NCBI GenBank assembly: GCA_017635595.1
Contig: JAGBLF010000031.1
Location: 24,295 to 88,294 of the forward strand
Direction: 5' to 3'
Length of the DNA stretch: 64,000 nt
Source of the DNA: Alphaproteobacteria bacterium
Lineage (GTDB): Bacteria; Pseudomonadota; Alphaproteobacteria; RF32; CAG-239
The notes under the pieces were generated by a model. The model was not told where the DNA came from. It searched no databases and was given only the letters and a program-made list of their open reading frames with translations. The number at the start of each line of letters is the position of its first letter. The first letter of the stretch is position 1. A program made the position numbers and the translations under genes. Shown here piece by piece: positions 1 through 7,280 of this stretch.

Positions 1-1
1 T

Positions 2-322
2 TTTAAGGTGGCCGGTATCGGCGGCGCGCTGGCGGCAACTTTGAGCGAAGTTTTACCATCAATGATTGCGATTTATTTTGTTGCAAAGTTTTTGAATAAA
101 TGGTCGGATAACAGCAATGTGCAACAAGTTTTAAGCGCTATTCGTCCGGCGGTTATGGCTTTGATTTTGTTTGCCGGTTGGGATATCGCCAAAATCACGA
201 TTGTTGACTGTAAAACGCTCGGTGTTTTGACTTTTTTAACACTTGCTATGCGATTTTATAAAAAAAGTGCAATTTTTTATATTGTTATTTCAGCCGGAAT
301 AGGTTTATTGTTGAAGTTATAA
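2..322 (+). CDS. Chromate transporter (CHR family), C-terminal end, partial
   Basis: The reading frame is open to the left edge, so the true start lies outside the window. About 106 residues remain. The visible part begins FKVAGIGGALAATLSEVLPS, which matches the conserved GxxGA..ATLG..LPS segment of CHR-family chromate transporters, followed by three to four hydrophobic stretches typical of the C-terminal half of a CHR domain. CHR proteins are inner-membrane anion (chromate/sulfate) transporters, often made as two half-size proteins from adjacent genes. The next gene starts 13 bases downstream on the same strand. The call rests on the short conserved segment and on hydropathy. Confidence 0.7.
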   Translation, partial: FKVAGIGGALAATLSEVLPSMIAIYFVAKFLNKWSDNSNVQQVLSAIRPAVMALILFAGWDIAKITIVDCKTLGVLTFLTLAMRFYKKSAIFYIVISAGIGLLLKL

Positions 323-335
323 CGAAAGGAAAAAA

Positions 336-1352
336 ATGGTTGATACGGTTTATGATATTGTCGGCATAGGAAATGCTATTGTGGATGTTTTGGCCAAAGT
401 AGGGGATACGTTTTTAACGGAAAGAAATCTGCCTAAAGGCAGTATGACCTTATTGGAAGCAAAAGAAGCCGGCAAAATTTATGCCGAAGTTATTTCCGAA
501 CGCGAAGTTTCGGGCGGTTCGGCCGCAAATACGGTGGCCGGTCTGGCATCACTCGGTGCCGATTGTGCTTTTATCGGTAAGGTTCATGACGATGAGCTCG
601 GCCAACTGTTTCAGCGAGATATCGGTGCTGCCGGTATTGATTTCTTTACCGAGGCTTTGACCGAAGGTCCGGCAACGGGGCGCAGTGTGGTTTTGGTTAC
701 GCCGGATGCACAGCGCTCGATGTTTACTTATTTAGGGGCTTCACGCAAACTTTCGTTGGCGGATATTGATGAAAAAATAATCAGCGAATCGAGAATTACC
801 TTTATCGAAGGCTATTTGTGGGACGAACCAAGTGAGCACGAAGCAATTTTAAAAGCTTGCGAATTGGCGCATAAACACGGGCGTGAAGTCGCCTTTTCGG
901 TATCAGATACATACTGCGTTAAACAACATCGTGACAATATGCTTAAATTGATTAAAGAGCACGTTAATATTCTGTTTGCCAATGAAGAAGAATTGAAAAC
1001 TTTGTTTCAAACGGACGATTTTTATGCCGCTTTAGATGAGATTAAACCATTGGTAAATATTGCCGCCGTTACGCGTGATTCGCGCGGATCGGTTATTGTT
1101 CACGGTCGGGAAAAAATCTTTGTTGAAGCTGAAAAAATTGAGGATGTTGTTGATTCAACCGGTGCCGGCGATTTGTATGCTTCGGGCTTTTTATACGGAC
1201 TGGTCAAAGGACGCAGTTTGGGCACATGTGCCATTATCGGCAATATTGCCGCCTCTGAAGTTATCAGCCACTATGGGGCGCGGCCGGAAATATCGTTGCG
1301 CGGCCTGGTGCGTAAAAAGCTTATGGAATACGGCAAGCGCCCATCTATTTAA
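336..1352 (+). CDS. PfkB-family sugar/nucleoside kinase, adenosine kinase-like
   Basis: 338 residues, the usual size for this family. The N-terminus has the ribokinase-type GIGNAIVDVLAKV segment, then GGSAANTVAGLASLGA (PfkB signature 1, residues about 60-75). The C-terminal part has DSTGAGDLYASGFLYG (signature 2, about 273-288), where the Asp of GAGD is the catalytic base and GAG forms the anion hole. The overall pattern resembles the adenosine-kinase-like branch common in Alphaproteobacteria, which phosphorylates a nucleoside or sugar with ATP in the cytoplasm; the exact substrate cannot be read from sequence. An AAAGGA ribosome-binding site lies 8 bases before the ATG. A terminator follows. 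Confidence 0.85.
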   Translation: MVDTVYDIVGIGNAIVDVLAKVGDTFLTERNLPKGSMTLLEAKEAGKIYAEVISEREVSGGSAANTVAGLASLGADCAFIGKVHDDELGQLFQRDIGAAGIDFFTEALTEGPATGRSVVLVTPDAQRSMFTYLGASRKLSLADIDEKIISESRITFIEGYLWDEPSEHEAILKACELAHKHGREVAFSVSDTYCVKQHRDNMLKLIKEHVNILFANEEELKTLFQTDDFYAALDEIKPLVNIAAVTRDSRGSVIVHGREKIFVEAEKIEDVVDSTGAGDLYASGFLYGLVKGRSLGTCAIIGNIAASEVISHYGARPEISLRGLVRKKLMEYGKRPSI

Positions 1353-1372
1353 ATTTGAAAAAGACACAAAAA

Positions 1373-1400
1373 AATCCTCACAGCAAGTGAGGATTTTTTT
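1373..1400. terminator. Bidirectional rho-independent terminator
   Basis: AAATCCTCAC and GTGAGGATTT pair around a short loop, with A and T tracts on either side. It lies between two convergent genes and can serve both. Confidence 0.85.
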
Positions 1401-1413
1401 CATGAAATGAAAC

Positions 1414-1947
1414 TTATTCAGTAACAACTGCCGCTTGCGGCTGTGCACTCGGAATATTTTCATCATTAAAAGCATGTTTATGTCCTTTGTGGTGTTTTTT
1501 GCAACCGCACTCGCCGCCATTTTTATGGCATCCACAACCGTTTTTATGATGCGCATTAAAGTTCGGTGTTTGCATTGATCCATCGGCATTGATAATGATA
1601 ACGGTGCCGCCGTTATTTTTATCGGCAAAATTAGGAGCAGAAATCGGTGCAGGCGGAACCATTTGATGATATCCCGGCATAGGGCGCGGACCTTTTGTCG
1701 GGCAACGACCGCAACAATGAATTAATTCGTTAAAGCCCATACCGGCCAAAAATATTATTAAAACAGCTAATAATTTGAAAGTCTTTTTCTTGCAACAGCA
1801 ACCATTGCCGCAGCCGCAACCACAACCGCAATTGTTTCCGCAAGTGCATTCTTTACCTTCCTGACAGCCGCATTTGCAATCTTTACTGCAGTTACAACTC
1901 GGTTGTTCCATATTTTCTTCCGAATGATTTTTTTCTGTTTTAGCCAT
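1414..1947 (-). CDS. Cys-rich single-pass membrane protein with Gly/His/Cys-rich tail
   Basis: 177 residues. The start at 1947 is preferred over an upstream in-frame ATG because AAAGGA lies just before it and because the upstream extension is AT-rich low-complexity sequence. The N-terminal ~55 residues hold about 14 Cys, mostly as CxC and CGCG runs ending in CCC. One hydrophobic segment (FKLLAVLIIFLAGMG, about 58-75) follows, then HCCGRC, a Pro-rich linker, and a His/Gly/Lys/Cys-rich stretch (GCGCHKNGGECGC, then KKHHKGHKH). I do not recognise a named family. The composition suggests metal binding on both sides of a membrane, by inference only. It converges on the kinase gene. Confidence 0.7.
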   Translation of the reverse strand: MAKTEKNHSEENMEQPSCNCSKDCKCGCQEGKECTCGNNCGCGCGCGNGCCCKKKTFKLLAVLIIFLAGMGFNELIHCCGRCPTKGPRPMPGYHQMVPPAPISAPNFADKNNGGTVIIINADGSMQTPNFNAHHKNGCGCHKNGGECGCKKHHKGHKHAFNDENIPSAQPQAAVVTE

Positions 1948-2085
1948 ATTATTAATCCTTTCTATGTGTTTATTGCATACGTTTATAAGATAGTGGCTGT
2001 TTGCAAAAAAATAAAGAGTTTTTTTTGAAAAATAAGAATGTAAACAAATGAATATGTGCACAATTGAAAAAATAATAAATATTTG

Positions 2086-2114
2086 TTGACAACCGAAATA
2101 CCATAGTGTATATA
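2086..2114 (+). promoter_or_regulatory. Sigma70-type promoter of tRNA-Thr
   Basis: TTGACA at 2086-2091 and TATATA at 2109-2114 are 17 bases apart. The tRNA 5' end begins 15 bases after the -10 box. Confidence 0.75.
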
Positions 2115-2128
2115 AATTTTCCAGTGAC

Positions 2129-2204
2129 GCCAACATAGCTCAGTTGGTAGAGCTACTGATTTGTAATCAGTGGGTCGGGAGTTCGAGTCTCTCTGTTGGC
2201 ACCA
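2129..2204 (+). tRNA. tRNA-Thr (anticodon TGT)
   Basis: The 7-bp acceptor stem GCCAACA/TGTTGGC closes the cloverleaf. The anticodon stem ACTGA/TCAGT holds loop TTTGTAA, giving TGT. The T arm has GTTCGAG, and CCA is encoded at 2202-2204. A terminator and repeats follow. Confidence 0.95.
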
Positions 2205-2733
2205 ATAAAATGACCACCCTTTTGGGTGGTTTTTTTATTGGTGGTACAAGAGCTGAACGGACGGCCCACTTGGGTCGGGCCGGAGGATAAATAAAGTTCC
2301 GGTAGAACTTTATTTAACGACGGGCGAAGGTTGCTTTTGAGCAAGCAAGCGGTTAGCGACGCGAAGCGAAAAAATCGCAACCGAGTGACCGAAGTTTAAG
2401 TTTTCAAATTAAAAAAATAAAGAAAGTAAACTTAAACAAGAGGCGAGTCTCTCTGTTGGCACCAATAAAATGACCACCCTTTTGGGTGGTTTCTTTTATA
2501 TTTATAACAAGAGTAATATAGAACTTCCGACCCACTTGGGTCGGGCCGGAGGATAAATAAAGTTCCGGTGGAACTTTATTTGACGACGGGCGAAGGTTGC
2601 TTTTGAGCAAGCAAGCGGTTAGCGATGCGAAGCGAAAAAATCGCAACCGAGTGACCGAAGTTTAAGTTTTCAAATTAAAAAAATAAAGAAAGTAAACTTA
2701 AACAAGAAGCGAGTCTCTAAAGTTGGCACCAAT
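2184..2733 (+). repeat. Tandem tRNA-3'-end repeat units behind tRNA-Thr
   Basis: This gene-free stretch is two copies of a ~260-bp unit (2184-2443 and 2444-2709) plus a third partial tRNA end (2710-2733). Each unit starts with the last 20 bases of tRNA-Thr including CCA, then the terminator hairpin, then a core. The core contains GGGCCGGAGGA (2277-2287), a palindrome (2289-2315), ACGACGGGCGAAGGTTGC (2317-2334), GCAACCGAGTGACCGAAG (2377-2394), and a long inverted repeat GTTTAAG/CTTAAAC. The GGTTGC and GCAACC blocks can also pair. Open frames read from it are artefacts. The same core blocks occur behind tRNA-Gly and, in part, tRNA-Glu. Confidence 0.9.
2213..2236 (+). terminator. Terminator of tRNA-Thr, copy 1
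   Basis: The hairpin ACCACCC/GGGTGGT is followed by a T run. The same hairpin recurs at 2473-2490 inside the duplicated unit. Confidence 0.85.
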
Positions 2734-2754
2734 ATAAAAGAAGTAATATGGGCC

Positions 2755-3219
2755 TTAATTGACATCGCCTAAGACGACGGTTTCTTTTATGTTGTCGAGA
2801 TTTTGCAAATACGGAATAATCGCTTTAGGATAAAAATCCGAATCAGCTAATTTATTTAAGTCTATCCACTGAATTTTTTGAACATCACTATCCGGTTCGC
2901 TGCCGTTGCCGAGAGCGGAAAAGTCATCAACGTCACATTCAAACATCAATTCGGATAAATGAAAGCAGTCCAGATCATAAGGTTGCTTGTGATTTTTAGC
3001 AATATAATCACGCGCCAAAACCAAGCGTTTAGGGGTGATGTCGAGATTTAATTCTTCTTTACATTCGCGGATAAGGGCCTGTTGAATGGTTTCGCCCCAT
3101 TCGTGACCGCCGCCCGGTAATTTATTGTAGCGACCGCGACCGTAGTCAACACTCACCGTCAACAATTTGCCGTCTTTGATGATAATCGCTTTTATCGAAT
3201 GTTTAAAATATTTTTCCAT
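2755..3219 (-). CDS. Nudix hydrolase
   Basis: 154 residues. The Nudix box G-x5-E-x7-RE-x2-EE is seen as GGGHEWGETIQQALIRECKE followed by E and L (about residues 36-57). Nudix proteins hydrolyse a nucleoside diphosphate linked to another group, using Mg2+ bound by the box glutamates; the substrate is not predictable here. It starts 12 bases after the FcoT-like gene on the same strand, so the two are probably one transcript. Its stop is close to the tRNA-Thr repeat array. The fold call is firm and the specific function is open. Confidence 0.85.
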   Translation of the reverse strand: MEKYFKHSIKAIIIKDGKLLTVSVDYGRGRYNKLPGGGHEWGETIQQALIRECKEELNLDITPKRLVLARDYIAKNHKQPYDLDCFHLSELMFECDVDDFSALGNGSEPDSDVQKIQWIDLNKLADSDFYPKAIIPYLQNLDNIKETVVLGDVN

Positions 3220-3231
3220 AAGTTTATTTCC

Positions 3232-3732
3232 TTATTCTATAACAGGTATAAATAATTTGATGGTACCGATAAAACTGTCGCATTTATCATCATTTCCGAA
3301 ACCCAAAAGGCAATTGACATATATTTTGTCACCGATTTTATGCAATACTTTCAACTCAATACGACCGTGAAAAAACTCATTATTGATTTGTTTTTTGAAT
3401 TTTATTTTTTCAAATTCCAAAAGATATACTTTGCGGCGATGCTCATTGAATTCGTCCGGTGTAATATGCTCGTAAAACGGATACATTTTTTCTTGAATGC
3501 CGCCCAATAATGCAACATAAAGCATTTGATTAAAGCACATCAATGCTTCAACAGCGTTAAAGTGTCCGGAAGAAGGTGACAGATAACAGGATTCTTTAAT
3601 CGCAAAATCTGCCGTTAAGTTTATGGTGGTATCTGTTTTATCTATTTGGGCGCCTGTAATGTAACGCGTGTTTTTGGCGATGTATGTAACGAGCGCTTTA
3701 TTGATGATTTCTTCCGAAACTTGTTTGGGCAT
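3232..3732 (-). CDS. FcoT-like hotdog thioesterase
   Basis: 166 residues, close to the size of mycobacterial FcoT (Rv0098). The central segment SGHFNAVEALMCFNQMLY closely matches the FcoT signature around GHFNAVELILCFNQLAY, which I recall from the family. The N-terminal part (AKNTRYITGAQIDKTDTTI) also aligns in pattern. FcoT proteins are hotdog-fold acyl-CoA thioesterases; ScoD/FcoT members in actinobacteria act in isonitrile lipopeptide pathways beside an ACP and a synthetase. None of those partners is adjacent here, although an ACP-like gene lies ~18 kb away. The neighbour is the Nudix gene 12 bases downstream. Confidence 0.75.
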   Translation of the reverse strand: MPKQVSEEIINKALVTYIAKNTRYITGAQIDKTDTTINLTADFAIKESCYLSPSSGHFNAVEALMCFNQMLYVALLGGIQEKMYPFYEHITPDEFNEHRRKVYLLEFEKIKFKKQINNEFFHGRIELKVLHKIGDKIYVNCLLGFGNDDKCDSFIGTIKLFIPVIE

Positions 3733-3802
3733 TTTATTTTCCTTATCTGTACATTATGTGCACGTATTATATTTTAAGCAAGATAAATTGTAAATAAACA
3801 AA

Positions 3803-3836
3803 ATAAAGCCTCTTGCTCGGTTTAAAAGCAAGAGGC
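3803..3836 (-). terminator. Terminator downstream of the small membrane protein gene
   Basis: GCCTCTTGCT and AGCAAGAGGC pair. Read on the minus strand, the stem is followed by TTTATTTT. Confidence 0.75.
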
Positions 3837-3844
3837 AAAATGTT

Positions 3845-4042
3845 TTAAGACCTAAGACGATTTTCCATCATTGATTCGTCTTCATCATTGAGAAGAAAAT
3901 CTCTTTTTTCATCAAAACCGTCATCCAAACACGTGGTTCTCGGAGGCTTAGGCATTGCGGCTTCATTTATTATGCCGATAACAAGACACAGTAAAAGGGC
4001 GATGATTGCGGCAACGACGGCAAGTGTACAAATAATTTGCAT
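3845..4042 (-). CDS. Small single-pass membrane protein, unknown
   Basis: 65 residues: an N-terminal hydrophobic helix (about 5-27, CTLAVVAAIIALLLCLVIGI) and a charged, acidic tail ending ESMMENRLRS. No family is recognised. No good Shine-Dalgarno sequence is visible, but a clear terminator sits right after the stop, which supports a real short transcript. Confidence 0.5.
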   Translation of the reverse strand: MQIICTLAVVAAIIALLLCLVIGIINEAAMPKPPRTTCLDDGFDEKRDFLLNDEDESMMENRLRS

Positions 4043-4184
4043 AGGCTTATTAGAATTAATTATTAAAGCATTATTTTTAATATATGCTAAAATAAGCCTT
4101 TGTCAAGTTACTTGAAGAGTCCGGCATCCTTAATGCCGTTGACATCTCTCGGTAAAATCGTTATTTTGTACGAAAGGAAAGATA

Positions 4185-4793
4185 ATGACAAAATGTTTGA
4201 GTAAAATTGCTTTTGTACACTTATGGGTAATAATATATGTTTTCTTTGCGCAAGCAGCCTTAAGTAAAGAATTGCAAGTTCGCGTGCGGTATGAAAATTC
4301 GGAACCGAAATACTACGGTATGCCGTCCGAAAATGTGAGGGATTTGTGCTCAGAATCCGAATATGTGCCTTTAGGATGTACGCATTACAATATGACATAT
4401 CATTATGATTATAAAACTTATGGTATCAACGGACAGTATCAAGTAACCGATATTAATATGAAATTTTACTATAAAGATGGTGATTTTTATGTGTATATTG
4501 ATGATAAATATCCGCAAGGTTCTTGCGAGTACAATGCAATTAAAAAGCATGAAAAATTACATGTGAAGGTCGATCAAACCGTTGAAATAGAGAAGGTTAG
4601 GGCTTTTTTGCAAAAGTGTATATCAAATATCAACAGACAAAAAACAGAAAAATCAGCATTGGATGAAACCGTAAAATCTTGCGTTCAAAAGGCGTTTGAT
4701 TTGGATATGCAAATTCGGAAGAAAAGAAATATCGATATAGATGCCGATAAGAATAACCATCCGAATTTTCAGTTAATGTGTCCGAAGTATTAG
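4185..4793 (+). CDS. Secreted protein with HExxH motif, putative zinc protease-like
   Basis: 202 residues with an N-terminal signal sequence (hydrophobic about 8-24, AQAALSKE near the cleavage site). The motif HEKLH at residues 122-126, within NAIKKHEKLHVKVDQ, fits HExxH of zinc metallopeptidases. The arrangement, a helix with HExxH late in a small secreted protein, recalls DUF922-type predicted proteases, but I cannot confirm membership. Six or more Cys suggest disulfides in the periplasm. An AAAGGA site precedes the ATG. The convergent VanY-like gene ends 17 bases away. Confidence 0.65.
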   Translation: MTKCLSKIAFVHLWVIIYVFFAQAALSKELQVRVRYENSEPKYYGMPSENVRDLCSESEYVPLGCTHYNMTYHYDYKTYGINGQYQVTDINMKFYYKDGDFYVYIDDKYPQGSCEYNAIKKHEKLHVKVDQTVEIEKVRAFLQKCISNINRQKTEKSALDETVKSCVQKAFDLDMQIRKKRNIDIDADKNNHPNFQLMCPKY

Positions 4794-4810
4794 ATTTTTG
4801 ATGTTTCTGC

Positions 4811-5395
4811 TTAGATAGGTGTGCGCTGTTTTTGTAAATTATGATATTCTTCTAAAGTAAGATTATCGGTAAACAGTTTGGTTGCCAATTCTTTGCCGAC
4901 ATATCTGAAATGCCATGGTTCAAAATTAACACCGGTTATATTTTCTTTGCCCTTTGGAAACCGCAAAATAAAGCCGTATTTATGCGCATTTGAAAATAAC
5001 CACATAATTTCAGGATCATCGGTTTTTTGCTCTTCAATCATTTCATTATTGCGGCGGAAAATGACATCGACGGCTAATCCGGTTTGATGCTCGCTTCCAC
5101 CCGGTAAGGCTACATATTTTTTCGCGTGTTCCAGGCCTTTTTCGGCAGCAACATTATTAAACACTCTTTCTTGGTATTCATAAGTGCGGTATGACGAATC
5201 AACAAATATTTCATAGCCGTTTTTTAAGGCCGCCGCCTGCATTTGCTTAAAAGCTTTGTAAGCTACAATATTTAATCGGTTAACATAGGTTTTATCTAAT
5301 TTTGAACCGGTAGGCTCGTGAATTTCAACCAAATCTTCCGGCACATAGTCGCGCGGAAGTCGACTTGCTTTATTAACCAATATTGAATAGTCCAT
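4811..5395 (-). CDS. M15-family D-alanyl-D-alanine carboxypeptidase (VanY-like)
   Basis: 194 residues. Family motifs are in order: SSYR (about 68-71, substrate binding), GGSEHQTGLAVDV (SxHxxGxAxD zinc ligands, about 98-110), and EPWHFRYVG (about 159-167, catalytic Glu and third zinc ligand His). M15B enzymes remove the terminal D-Ala from peptidoglycan stem peptides. No signal peptide is visible, which is unusual for an enzyme that normally works outside the membrane; it may act on cytoplasmic precursors or be exported another way. It stands alone, convergent with the HExxH protein gene. Confidence 0.85.
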   Translation of the reverse strand: MDYSILVNKASRLPRDYVPEDLVEIHEPTGSKLDKTYVNRLNIVAYKAFKQMQAAALKNGYEIFVDSSYRTYEYQERVFNNVAAEKGLEHAKKYVALPGGSEHQTGLAVDVIFRRNNEMIEEQKTDDPEIMWLFSNAHKYGFILRFPKGKENITGVNFEPWHFRYVGKELATKLFTDNLTLEEYHNLQKQRTPI

Positions 5396-5506
5396 ATTAC
5401 TTCTCTCTGATTTTTATACTCAGTAAACTGTTTGAATGTTAAAAATTATGATATAATAAGTCAAGTACAATTTAGGCATAAACCGCGCTCGGAATAAATA
5501 AAAAAA

Positions 5507-5536
5507 GATACCGTTTTGCAACGGTACCTTTTAAAA
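5507..5536 (-). terminator. Terminator of the LpxA-like gene
   Basis: GGTACCGTT and AACGGTATC pair around a short loop. On the minus strand a T run follows. Confidence 0.8.
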
Positions 5537-5563
5537 GTTTGAAAATCGTCAAGTTAGGTGCTT

Positions 5564-6352
5564 TTAATACGAACCGTGCGGGACGGTAAAACAGCCGACA
5601 GAAGATACGTCTTCAGGTTTTAAGCCGAACATTTTTGCCCGATCGGTCAGTACGCCTTGATTACGATTTTTAAGAATCTTGGCAAACGGCGGAACGTTTT
5701 TGACAATGTGTTCACCCATGGCTGTGAAAGCACCGGGGCCGACAGCCATCCATTCACGGACGAATGTACCGCTGCTGAGCTCACAGCCTTTGGCAACATG
5801 AACAAAACCATTCAGGCAGCAGGCGCAACAGATAACGGTGTCGTAGTCTTTTTCGATGGAATTGGGAATGTTGCCCAGCCCGATATGACAATTGTGATGA
5901 ATAGTCACGCCCTGCAGAATAAAACACCGATTACCTATTACGGTAGCATCTTCCGGATAAATACCCTCGGTGATATAGGACAGAAGCTCATGCTTTTTAT
6001 CTGAGCCGAAGTTATTGCCGCAATCAATTGTACAACCGCTGCAAATGTGGTTATCATCGCCGATAATAACCTTGCCCTGATAAAGATGATAGCCGATGTG
6101 CTCCGACGGTAACCCGATAACAGAGTTTTCAAAAATCCGGTTCCGATTGCCGATAGCGGTGTGGCTGTAAACGGAAACGCGCGCACCCAAATAATTATCA
6201 TCACCGATAACAACGTTTTTTGCAATGCGGCAATAGTCGCCGATGTGGCAATTTTTACCGATTTCAACGTCGTCCTCGATAATGACGAATCGCCCGACGA
6301 TAGTTCCTTCACCAATACGGGCATTTGGTGATATTAAAGAAAAATTTTCCAT
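5564..6352 (-). CDS. LpxA-like hexapeptide-repeat acyltransferase
   Basis: 262 residues, the same length as E. coli LpxA. The N-terminal two thirds are hexapeptide repeats (ARIGEGTIVGRFVIIEDDVEIG, then many IGDDN turns), which form a left-handed beta-helix. The C-terminal ~70 residues (PPFAKILKNRNQGVL, then RAKMFGLK) resemble the helical tail of LpxA. The region of LpxA's catalytic His is not clearly conserved and the gene is not beside lpxD, fabZ or lpxB. It may be a paralogue that acylates another sugar nucleotide rather than the housekeeping lpxA. It is flanked by its own terminator. Confidence 0.7.
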   Translation of the reverse strand: MENFSLISPNARIGEGTIVGRFVIIEDDVEIGKNCHIGDYCRIAKNVVIGDDNYLGARVSVYSHTAIGNRNRIFENSVIGLPSEHIGYHLYQGKVIIGDDNHICSGCTIDCGNNFGSDKKHELLSYITEGIYPEDATVIGNRCFILQGVTIHHNCHIGLGNIPNSIEKDYDTVICCACCLNGFVHVAKGCELSSGTFVREWMAVGPGAFTAMGEHIVKNVPPFAKILKNRNQGVLTDRAKMFGLKPEDVSSVGCFTVPHGSY

Positions 6353-6586
6353 AACGCTTATATTACTCGTGCCTTTTCACGAAATTTAATTATTACCAAA
6401 ATAGTTGTCTTTGGCGCTATGGTAAGATTATTTCGAAAACTTGTCAATATTTTTAACCTATTGATCTGTCTTGATATTATACATTTCTGGTCCGAATATT
6501 TGGGGTATTTTATTGGTTTATTAACAAAATGGAAGATATAATATAAAATATTATGGTAGCTTTTATCTCAAAGGAAGTATGTGCAT

Positions 6587-7264
6587 ATGAACTCGTTACC
6601 ATTCATTTTTATTGCGTTATTAACAAAATATTCTCCAATTGCGGCATTGGTCGCAATGGTTATATTACTGATAATTGTATATGAGATTGATATTGATAGG
6701 TTACCGTTTTTCAAAAAGAAAAATGTCGAGGAAAATGCTAATGACTATCTGCCTTTTGATAAAGCTGATAAAACAGAGTATTATAACAAAATCAGCAACG
6801 CTTATGCGACAAGAAAAAATATTCAGCAAAATTATGATTTTATAGAAAATTTACCGCCGGATATGGTCGGAAGCAATGTAGATTATAAAGCGGATAAAAG
6901 ACTAAAACAGGGCGTATTTTGTAAACTTTTTGTTATATATGTCACTTATGGTATGATTTTGTTTGGTATGAAGTATGATAGTCCTTCAGAAGCCGGTATA
7001 TTTGCTCCTCTGATTATAACTTTGTTTTCGCCTGCTATTTTGGGCGGTTTTCTTTTTAAATCTGAACATCAAAACCGGATAGAGAAAGGAATTACTTTTA
7101 TTGTTGCTTTAATTCCGATGCTTTTTGCGGGAATATCATATTGTCTGTCAATTGCAAAAGAGAACAATTATGAGTATCTGCAAAATATCTTTTTGGCAGT
7201 TGTATTGATGATAACATTCATTTTATTTATGAATTTAATCAAGTTTGAATTCCGCGATAAATAA
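6587..7264 (+). CDS. Multi-pass membrane protein, unknown
   Basis: 225 residues. The ATG at 6587 is chosen because AAGGAAG lies about 9 bases upstream; an in-frame GTG at 6581 would be too close. A hydrophobic N-terminal segment (about 5-32) is followed by a ~75-residue soluble region rich in Asn, Lys and Asp. Four further hydrophobic segments lie between about 110 and 222. No family is recognised. It converges on the large minus-strand gene with a 16-base gap. Confidence 0.6.
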   Translation: MNSLPFIFIALLTKYSPIAALVAMVILLIIVYEIDIDRLPFFKKKNVEENANDYLPFDKADKTEYYNKISNAYATRKNIQQNYDFIENLPPDMVGSNVDYKADKRLKQGVFCKLFVIYVTYGMILFGMKYDSPSEAGIFAPLIITLFSPAILGGFLFKSEHQNRIEKGITFIVALIPMLFAGISYCLSIAKENNYEYLQNIFLAVVLMITFILFMNLIKFEFRDK

Positions 7265-7280
7265 AAATTTATCAAAATTT

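Noticed and set aside
1191..1628. 145-residue minus-strand frame across the kinase end
   Set aside because: It crosses a strong terminator and overlaps two better-supported genes on the other strand or frame.
2153..2646. Two minus-strand open frames of 75 and 80 residues in the tRNA-Thr repeat
   Set aside because: They read through the tRNA end and terminator copies, and share sequence only because the DNA is duplicated. They have the typical look of spurious tRNA-end products.
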